Position numbers and translations under genes: made by a program. Positions 56,277 to 64,000 of a stretch of 64,000 bases of DNA are shown piece after piece. The stretch is from NCBI GenBank assembly GCA_023897205.1, contig JAHWDD010000008.1, forward strand, positions 2,976,001-3,040,000, read 5' to 3'. Under the pieces are notes generated by a model. It did no database searches and was not told where the DNA came from. It worked only from the letters and a program-made list of their open reading frames with translations. Numbering within the stretch: the stretch's first letter is position 1; each line of letters opens with the position of its first letter. This DNA comes from Exophiala sp. HKRS030. Lineage: Eukaryota; Ascomycota; Eurotiomycetes; Chaetothyriales; Herpotrichiellaceae.

Positions 56277-57742
56277 AGAAGACAAAAACCAAACTCACAA
56301 CTCTGCACTTTCCGGAATCATGAATGGGCGATGAGGTGTTGTCGTGGTTGGAAGGGGGTACTGGTGTGTACGTGCCTTGATCATCTCTGATAATGGTCAA
56401 GGGAGAACGAGTTTTAAAGGGGGTTGTCTTTGGGGAACAAAGAAAAAGAGGCAGATCGGGCGCAAATCCCTTTTTGCAAAGATGCAAGATGGCATGGAAC
56501 AAATGGTGTATGCGTGTGTACTTGGGGGAGCGTCGGGTCAAGTCATGACTGCTTTGACTTGCCTCGCGTCTCTTACACTCGGGTTCTCTTTCTTTTTTTC
56601 CGTGGGCGCGCGAATCGAGGAAAACGATCATGGCCAGATTGATGAAAAGAACTGAGGGTTGACTTGGCTGGTATGAGTTCCACGCAAAACAAGACCAAAA
56701 AAAGAGAAGAAGATAGCCATCTCATACTGCTGAGGCTAGAAATCACAATACTGTTTCAAAATGAAGAAGTTTCCTCTGTGTGTGTTGCAATTTGTTTCTA
56801 TTGTAAAGCAAAAACTAAACCATGAACTTTGCTATCCAGTAATGAGTATGCACGTTGCATGCCAGCCACATGTTATAGAAGAGAGAGCCCTTTGCTGTTT
56901 GCCGCTGATCATCCGAAAGCACAACCTTTTTTTTGGGTAGGACTTGTTGGTTTTGCTAAATTTTTTTCTCTCTTTCTTTTTCCAGAATTCAAGTATGAAG
57001 CATGCAAGTATGAGAAAGACACATGCTTTCCAATCGGATGTGACACAATGATGATCAATGATTGATCGACGCTCTGCAAGCTCAAGTTCAACTCAACTCG
57101 ATTCAATTTGGCCCAACTGTACTTCCCCTTATTTCCCTTTGCCAGCACCCGAAAAGACCGACCGTTCCCATCCCATCCAGCTCTGATTCCACATTCCCAC
57201 TTTGTCATTTGGTGGTGTTGGACATGATTTGATGTTGTTGTCGTTTATGCCTTTCGTGGCACCCATGCAATGCAAATGCGATTTTGTTGGTGGAAATAAA
57301 CTTTTTTTTTGTGTGGTTGTTTTGGAAAAAAGAGATTCGAAATTGAAGACGCCTGAAACGCCCCGATGTGAAGATCGAAGACCGAAAAACCTCATGCAAT
57401 GTCGTATAATGGTTCGTATAGTGTGTCGTTATAGCCTTGGTGAGTACCTGATTATTCAATGCCGATCAGGTCTGTCAGTCATGGGTCAAATCGATCAATC
57501 AATCAATCGATGGGGACAGGGTGATGGTGTTTGATTCGACGACGAGGAATGAGGTAAGACGTTTGGTTGTTTCAAGTCCAGAAAACTTGATGATCATTGT
57601 TTCTGACGGTGATCAATGATGTTCGAGGATGACCCAAGGTCGATGATGATCAATGATGTTCGAGGATGACCCAAGGTCGATGATGATGATCAAGGTGTCA
57701 TGACCACTTCGCGGTTTGTCATGGTTCATGCATGCCTCAAGT
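56277..57742. other. Spacer between convergent genes, with a 37-bp direct repeat
   Basis: No gene seen. It holds the 3' UTR of RPS8 and that of the minus-strand gene ending at 57743. A perfect direct repeat lies at 57611-57684. Confidence 0.45.
57611..57684. repeat. Perfect 37-bp tandem duplication
   Basis: The 37-bp unit beginning GATCAATGATGTTCGAGG occurs at 57611-57647 and again immediately at 57648-57684, followed by a few extra GAT triplets. Confidence 0.95.
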
Positions 57743-58723
57743 CTAAACTTGCTGGGGCTGGATTTGAGTCTGAGTCTGGTGAGGTTGAAGAGGTGGGACA
57801 ACACCAGCAGCGACAGCCTGTGCATGATCGTTGTTGTTGTAGATCTCGGCAGAGTCAAAGGTGATGCCAGAATCCTCCAGTCTGGCGTCGAGGTGGCCGA
57901 AGCAGCGGTTTCTGGTCTCGGTCATCCAGTTGTCGACCCTCCGGGTGACGTGGGGAGGTTGAGGGAAGTATCTCGCCGACATGCCCATTTGGCGGGTGAA
58001 GATGTCGCTGTTGTACTCTGCGGCGGCGCGGGACTTGGCGATGCGCTGGGTCTTGCGTCGGGCTGATCTCTGGCGGATCTCGCGGAGTTTGTTCTCGCAG
58101 TGTTCGACCATGGCGACGAGCTTGGTGTGCTGGTTCCAGAAGTCCTTGCTCGTCTTGAAGGCGTAGAGCTCCTCGGCGGCCTCGTGGCACTGGAGGCGCA
58201 GGCGGGACTGCTCGTGCTGGACGAGCTGGGCGAATTGGTAGCGGTCGATGAAGCCAGAGACGCAGAGGTTGCTGGCGGCGGTCGGGATGGTCTGGGTGAC
58301 CGACTCGAGGAGGGCGTCGTCGTTGCGGTCGATGAGGAGAGCCTGGGTGAGTTTGATCCAGGTGTCGAAGGCGCACTGCTCGGCGAGGGCGATCAGCCAG
58401 TGACCCTGGAGGCGGAGCAAGTCTTTGTAAAAGTCCATCATCTTGACTCCGTGGGGAGTGCACATCAGGTATCCCCGCATGGCGGCGATGGCGGTTCGCA
58501 TGTTGTCGTACTCGACCACGGGGCCGGGCTCCTTGGTGGAGAGGTATCCGATGAACGGCTTGCTCTTGGTCACCTCGGACAAGGGGAGTGGTGCCTTGGT
58601 GGTGACGAAGAAGGTGAGGTTCTGCTTGTTGTTCTCATAGAGGACCTTGAAGCACGGGTCGAGAGTGAGAGACGGGGTGGTTGCCTTTCGGAAGGGGAGG
58701 GTGAAGGTAGTGGTGAGAGACAT
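57743..58723 (-). CDS. Uncharacterised 327-aa protein
   Basis: A single exon from ATG 58723; an in-frame Met five codons upstream is less likely. Codon use is strongly biased, similar to the neighbouring ribosomal protein genes, which suggests high expression. The N-terminal 120 residues look globular (TFTLPFRKATTPSLTLDPCF, LTFFVTTKAPLPLSEVTKSK). A helical, charged middle follows (HEQSRLRLQCHEAAEELYAF, then REIRQRSARRKTQRIAKSRA, basic and perhaps RNA- or DNA-binding). The C-terminus is Gln/Pro-rich. I do not recognise the family and no enzymatic motif is visible. Confidence 0.75.
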   Translation of the reverse strand: MSLTTTFTLPFRKATTPSLTLDPCFKVLYENNKQNLTFFVTTKAPLPLSEVTKSKPFIGYLSTKEPGPVVEYDNMRTAIAAMRGYLMCTPHGVKMMDFYKDLLRLQGHWLIALAEQCAFDTWIKLTQALLIDRNDDALLESVTQTIPTAASNLCVSGFIDRYQFAQLVQHEQSRLRLQCHEAAEELYAFKTSKDFWNQHTKLVAMVEHCENKLREIRQRSARRKTQRIAKSRAAAEYNSDIFTRQMGMSARYFPQPPHVTRRVDNWMTETRNRCFGHLDARLEDSGITFDSAEIYNNNDHAQAVAAGVVPPLQPHQTQTQIQPQQV

Positions 58724-60082
58724 CTTGAGAGATATCACACGTAAGAGGTGTTATGGGGAAGATGGATATTGGGTAAGAAATTGATCGAGAGAAGAAACAG
58801 TAGAATTGTTACGAATCTGAGTTGTTGGTTTGGAATCTTAGTCAAGCGTGATGTTTGTTATTGAGAGAGAAGAATGGTATTGGGGAGAAAAGAAGAAATG
58901 GAAAAACGAGGGACGGAAGAGGTATTTGTACTTTTCCCATTGACCGGCTTTCCAGAAAGGCTGGGGCAGTGAGCGGCAGAAAACAGAGATTTTCTTTCTG
59001 GCGGCAGTGATGGTGAAGATGAAAGTTCACTTTGATCAGGCAGTGTGAGGGTGTTGAGGTCGTGGTGGACGGTATGCAATGAGGCTATGGAAAATTTTTG
59101 AAAGGCCATATCCCAACCGTTTCGCGTTCAAAAAGTCTCATTTTCGATCATGATGATACATCTCATCCTGCGCTATCCAAAGGTATCCTTTTTGTATTCA
59201 TTTGATGCCGTCGCTGTGGTCTTTCATGGTGTTGAGGCGGAATACTCATCTCATCCCGACTTCAGTGTCGAGTGAGCAACACCCTCAAAACATTTTCCCC
59301 AGTCCGCCCCACACCCAAATGCAGGGTCCTAGCGGAGGAGATGTGTTCTTTTCAGTTTTTCTGGATCCCGATGATGAGTGAATCTGAGTGAGTACAGCAC
59401 GGGGTCTCGCGTTCTGAGAGAGAGAGAGAGAGATGCTGCAACACCGCCAAAACGTGGGATACAGCAGCAACGCTTCCTCTGCGAAGCATCAATTACCGAT
59501 ATTGACCCGGCTCGCTATGCGACTCCCTACCGTCATTGGATTCTTGACAAGTCATTCTTTAAGGTCCTCAGGAGACCAAAGGAGTAAATGATCGAGTCCT
59601 TGGAGCTGAATAATCGCGACGACGCATCTTATTGACCGAGCACCAAATCTGATGAAGTGGGTTGTTCCATCACACCACCAGGAAACGCGATTGAATTGTA
59701 TTTCATGGAACTCTTCTAAAAGTCGACTTGAGCACCTTTGGACCACATTTTAGGTCAAGAATGTTGGACAGAAGAGCAACACGTACGTCGTGAAACGAGG
59801 AGGATGGAATGAGGTCGGAGACTTTGGCCGACGAATTGAAGTACGGACCAAGTCATTGCAACATGTGCCTCTCGGCTAAAGGGGGGAACGAGACGAGGAC
59901 AATCCAGAACAATTGACATTAGATGTGGTTACACCAGTCAAACTCGCTTCTTTTTCCAATCTACCCTTTCTACTTAATTTTCCTCTGCTCACTATGTTCA
60001 CAGATATGGAGGATATTACACGACTTTATGCCAGGCTGCGTCGAAATGACGAGGTTGTCACCGCATTCCTGCCCATTCCACT
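58724..60082. other. Spacer upstream of the 327-aa protein gene
   Basis: No gene seen. It includes a short (GA)n run near 59418-59433 and the promoter of the minus-strand gene starting at 58723. Confidence 0.45.
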
Positions 60083-61379
60083 CTAGTCGAACACGATCGC
60101 GGCCTTGATGGCACTCTTGTTCTTCATTGCCTCAAGGCACTCTGCCCATTGTTCCAACTTGAAGGTCTTGTTGACAATACCCTTGACCTTGACCTTGCCG
60201 GAATCTACCAGAACAGTTGTCAGTCAACAAGTCCACCGAAAAGAGAAGGGGGAAGTGGAGAATACATACCAAGGTAGTCAATGGCGGCGGGGAACTTGTA
60301 TGTCTCGCTGAAAGACCCGAGGATGGTGATCTCGTCACCGAAGATCTTGGAAGGAGGCCATGTGACGCGGTCCTTGCTGCCATAGACACCGTACACGACG
60401 AGCTTGCCGCCTCTTCGGACGTAGTTGATCGAGTCCTCGAGAATCTTGACGCTACCGGTGGCCTCGACGACAATGTCGAATCCGTAGGGGTTCTCGGCCT
60501 TGAGCTTCTCGAATTGTGCGCTGGGGTCCTTGCGCGAGAGGGCGACGTATTCGTCGGCGGCATCAAGAGACTTGGCCAGGTCCATCTTGAGACCCTCGGG
60601 AGCGGCAATGACGACGTGGCAACCACCGTTTTGTCGCAGCATCTGGGTCAGGACGAGACCCGTGGGCCCCGCACCGAACATGAGCACGCTGGAGCCCATC
60701 TTGGGTGAGATCTTGTCCAGACCGTGGGCGGCGCAGGAGGCCGGCTCCAGGAGGGTGGCATCGACATCGGTGAGGTTCTTGATGTTGAAGACCCTCTTCG
60801 CCGGGTAGGCACAGTACTCGGCAAAGCCACCGTCCATGGTGACACCGTGGGCCTGGAAGTCTTCACAGAGGAGCTCCTCACCACGACGGCAGTAGAAGCA
60901 TTCTCCGCAGAGCTCGGAGTTGTCAGCCACCACTCGGTCGCCGACCTTGAAACCCTTGACCTTGGGTCCAAGACCGGCGACGACACCCACGGTTTCGTGG
61001 CCCGGGATCAAGGGGAACTATTACGGTGGTGTCAGCACGATGGGCTCCGACATGAGGTCGGGTCTTTTTTGTTCATCGTACCTTGGCCAAGAATTCACCC
61101 TCATGGATGTGAAGGTCAGTACCACAGACACCGCAGGCCTTGACCTTGATCTTTTGTTGTCCGTCAGCCAGCTCTTCCTTTTTGTTTTGCGGTCTACACA
61201 TACCAGGACATCGTGCTCACGGAGCTTTGGGAGAGGAACCTCGACGACGCTGAATTTCTCCGGCTGGTCGTACTCTGTTTTGATGTGGTTAGTTCACACA
61301 CTGCGAACAACAACAGCTTCATTCGAGGGGTGGTCATACTCAACGCCTTCATCTTGGTGGGGAGATCTGCAGAACCCAT
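60083..61379 (-). CDS. Zinc-dependent medium-chain polyol (arabinitol/xylitol-type) dehydrogenase
   Basis: An NAD(P)-dependent dehydrogenase of sugar alcohols. Five exons, 61379-61340, 61274-61204, 61150-61082, 61017-60270 and 60204-60083, are joined by introns of 53-65 nt, all GT/AG and phase-consistent, giving 349 aa. The catalytic zinc site is shown by CGVCGTD (Cys46), His67 and Glu68 (PGHETVG). The structural zinc cysteines are 97, 100, 103 and 111 ([15 protein letters not shown]). A Rossmann motif FGAGPTG follows. The sequence [20 protein letters not shown] and the C-terminal [11 protein letters not shown] complete the fold. Similarity to fungal D-arabinitol dehydrogenases is my reading of the N-terminal [18 protein letters not shown]. 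The exact polyol is uncertain. Confidence 0.9.
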
Positions 61380-63405
61380 GTTGACGGTTGAGAATCTGGA
61401 CTAGGTATTTAGTATGGGTAAGAAGCAAAGATATGAGATGTTCGAGTATATATGGGTAGGATCGAGAGTAGTAGATGTTGGAATCTGTTCTCAAGAAGAA
61501 AATAAATACAACACCGAGGGGCAATATTTGCGGCCAGCTGGTGCTTTTGGCTTTTCTGGCGTGGGCGTAAACGATGATGCAGCTGTTGCGGGGCACACCA
61601 ACAAAGCGGATTGTTTTTTGGGTCGTGTTGGGGCCCAGACACAGAACGACTTTCTCTATTACGGAGTTACTTGGTTTGCTCCAGTACAACTAATAAACCA
61701 CCTATTGTAGGTACCTTATGTACGGAGCCCCCCAAGGAGTGAGAGAGAGAGTGAGCCACAGATCGATCCCCGGGGGGGTCAAACTTTGCGCGGTACCAAC
61801 TGTTACTAAGTACGTGCTTCCCTCCGTCCCCGTCAACCTCATCACATTATTATTGCATCGCCGCTACTCAGTGATTCTCGCAGCATCGAAGCTCCCGAAA
61901 TATCATCGTGAGATCACCATTTCGGTATCTCTGACCGAGGATATCATGACCCTTAGTTGTCGTTTCACTCGCTCGATCTGTACGATCTGTACGGCGTCCG
62001 TTATCTCTCTCACGCTGTCCAACCAACAGACTTTTGCCCAGCACTTCTTTTATAGTCCCTCCGCGAGCAGCTGGGTAGGCGACTGACTAACTAAACTTGA
62101 TGCAGGTCTATCTTCCCTTGATGCGGCTTTCATGCGCCTTCACGGAGGAGCCACAGGGGGACCACCCATTCAACTACCGTACCCGTCACAGTAGTTGTCG
62201 TCTACTGAGTATTCCGTATGCAGTATCAAAATGTCGGTGAGGCTCCTTCAAAGTATGGAGTAGCTAGCTGGCAAACCTCGATCGACCATGGCGCACAAAA
62301 TATTTTGTTTTTCTTCGGCCACGATGTTCGACTTGATACCGTCATTCGTTCGCCGTCCCACTGCGAGTACCTTTTAGTCGTTGTGATTGAAAACGAATTG
62401 TCTCATGTCTTGCACTTGTACGGAGGACGTGGCACACCTCATGTGTGAGACATGGACGGAGTACTTGTACAGTAAAGCTCTCCGCCAAAATTTTTGTGGG
62501 TTTGCCAAAGGCTTTTGGAAAAACCCGTTGAAACAATGACGTCGATGCTTCTCATACCCTACTTTAAGTACAAAGTACCTTCTCAGTAAAAACATTGGAC
62601 ATTGCGCGCGCCAGCTCTACTGTACCTACAGAGTCGAGTAAGCTCCATATGTGTACGGCAGAAGAAAAAGATACGAAAACTACCCACGACAACACGTCGC
62701 CAAAAACATCCCACGCGCCTACGGACTAAGGTCACCCACATTTTCATGGGACCCTTTCTGATGGAATAAACATACGGTGAGAGCATCCTCAACCATAGGA
62801 CAGTCAGAAAGGAAAAACAACAACAAAAGAAACAACCCCCAATATTTCCGCGCCCGTGTGACAATGGGAGCTTTCTCGCTACTATTCTTCGTTGCCACTG
62901 CACATCAGTCGAGGGAACAGATATTCTGCTCTTTTTGGATATTGATGATACATAATGATATCCATCTTTTGTATCGAGGACGAAACCTCGTCTTTTCGAC
63001 ATCAACATGGGTTCTCTTCCCTTCTGGATATCCAAAGGTGGGCATTTTTTTTTCTCATAGAAAAGACTATCGTTATCCTGATGACTCTCGAATCTTTTTC
63101 TCTCTCTCTCTTCTCTGGCTCTTATAGCAGCACTTCGAAACGCCTTGCTTTCATGATCCCCCATGCAATGCCATGCCATTCCATGTCAATCGCGGGCTTA
63201 GTCAAATACTAATCAATACCCATACCCATGCCAATGTGAATCTTTCCCCTACCTCGATATGCCAACTTTTCTTTCCAGCTCCTTCTCTCGTCGGTTTGGA
63301 CCCCAAGGCGAATCCAACCTGGTCAATCCCAAACCCTTTGTCTTATAGTCATTTCAATCATCGAACGCGTTGGCGTCACCAGTCGCCCGCAAGCCTCTGA
63401 TTTGG
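61380..63405. other. 2-kb gene-poor region
   Basis: Contains the dehydrogenase promoter and the 3' region of the HECT gene. A 198-codon minus-strand ORF at 62583-63179 is basic and Cys/Phe-rich without any domain and is probably chance. Confidence 0.45.
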
Positions 63406-64000
63406 TTACTTCAATCCAAACCCTTCACTTTCCGTAACTGCCGTCCAAAGCTTTTGTTCCAATTTCTGACGACTGCTATATCTGTACAAGCTCAAGGTGT
63501 TGAAGCATGTCCTGGCAATTGGAAACCTCTCGATGCTCTTTCTAGGCGGCCCCCGGCCAAGACCGTCAACCTCGTCCTTGAGGCGGAGCAACTGAATGCG
63601 AATGATCAGGTTCGTGGCCCCCATGGCCGGGATGCGATCGCTGCCCGTTATGAAAGTCAATATCTTTCTCTGGTCGCCTGGAGTCGCTCGCCCAAAAAAG
63701 TCCCAGAACCAGATGACCTGGGGCTGTTTGTCCGGTGGGCCTTCATTCTTGGACCATCCTTCATACGTGGCGACTGCACGAAGACTAGCAATGTCCAGCG
63801 GCTCATCAGAACCACGTATCAGTAATTCAATTTCCTCAGGTCGGAATAGCGACAGCGCGTTGCCTCCACAGACAGTAAAGAAGCCGCGTTTAAAGGGCTC
63901 ATATTGTCGAGTGACCGATGTATCGAGGAGATAATGGATGTAGAGATCCACAAATTCTCTCCGGTTGGAGTTTGTCACTGGTCGTTTCTCCCCGCCAGGA
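63406..64000 (-). CDS. HECT-domain E3 ubiquitin ligase, C-terminal part
   Basis: The minus-strand frame runs from the right window edge to a stop at 63406, giving about 198 codons of the C-lobe of a HECT domain. HECT ligases accept ubiquitin on a cysteine and pass it to substrate. Recognisable blocks are KRPVTNSNRREFVDLYIHYL, FKRGFFTVCGGNALSLFRPE and EELLIRG-type text near SDEPLDI. WFWDFFGRATPGDQRKILTF is followed by RFPIARTCFNTLSLYRY, whose Cys in R-T-C-F-N is the catalytic residue. The ending SEGFGLK and the length suggest the HUL4 group rather than Rsp5/Nedd4, which I hold with moderate confidence. The 5' part lies beyond the window. Confidence 0.9.
   Translation of the reverse strand, partial: PGGEKRPVTNSNRREFVDLYIHYLLDTSVTRQYEPFKRGFFTVCGGNALSLFRPEEIELLIRGSDEPLDIASLRAVATYEGWSKNEGPPDKQPQVIWFWDFFGRATPGDQRKILTFITGSDRIPAMGATNLIIRIQLLRLKDEVDGLGRGPPRKSIERFPIARTCFNTLSLYRYSSRQKLEQKLWTAVTESEGFGLK

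Noticed and set aside
57855..58744. Long overlapping ORFs on both strands over the 327-aa gene
   Set aside because: They are shadows caused by its strong C/G-ending codon bias; the called frame has the balanced amino-acid composition.
62583..63179. 198-codon minus-strand ORF
   Set aside because: It starts from an unremarkable context, is rich in Cys/Phe runs from simple sequence, and has no domain; it likely lies in UTR sequence.

Overview
This window comes from a filamentous ascomycete (Pezizomycotina). The genes are interrupted by short introns, mostly 46-125 nt, with GT donors, CTAAC- or CTGAC-like branch sites and AG acceptors. Gene families such as HET-domain proteins, fungal transcription-factor-domain proteins and pisatin-demethylase-like P450s are typical of that group. 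Intergenic DNA carries many copies of the palindrome-like words TACGGAGTA/TACTCCGTA and TACCTAGGTA. Placement below Pezizomycotina (Eurotiomycetes-like) is a guess. A 100-N assembly gap lies at 43612-43711.

Layout. Positions 1-1114 hold the 5' part of an unrecognised nuclear-looking gene. Positions 1.8-25 kb look like an accessory island. It contains a HET gene with a broken 3' end, an AT-rich gene-free tract, and three consecutive plus-strand transcription-factor-like genes (5.1-11.6 kb), two of which share a nearly identical basic N-terminal motif. A minus-strand block follows: a trans-aconitate-methyltransferase-like gene with a probable mitochondrial presequence, a small gene broken in a G run, and an intact four-exon P450. 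Then come a basic-region regulator (17.7-19.4 kb), a GNAT acetyltransferase, a second HET gene with three separate lesions, and a palmitoyl-protein thioesterase.

From 25.5 to 64 kb the content is mostly housekeeping, separated by long gene-poor stretches. Genes in order are a Cys-rich hypothetical, a GH16 glucanase, an EFM7-type methyltransferase, a Gln-rich protein, an expanded KTI12, a C2H2 zinc-finger regulator, an NRP1-type RNA-binding protein with a degenerate exonuclease-like N-terminus, a sulfite-oxidase-type molybdoenzyme, a 64-residue membrane protein with a 14-nt first exon, and an M20 N-carbamoyl-amino-acid hydrolase. These are followed by the divergent ribosomal protein pair eS10/eS8, an uncharacterised 327-aa protein, a five-exon zinc polyol dehydrogenase, and the 3' end of a HECT ubiquitin ligase that leaves the window.

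The most unusual content is the cluster of regulator-like proteins without a classical DNA-binding domain, next to decaying HET genes and a P450/methyltransferase pair. Exon boundaries were worked out by hand from splice signals and reading-frame continuity. No similarity search was run, and family names rest on recognised motifs.
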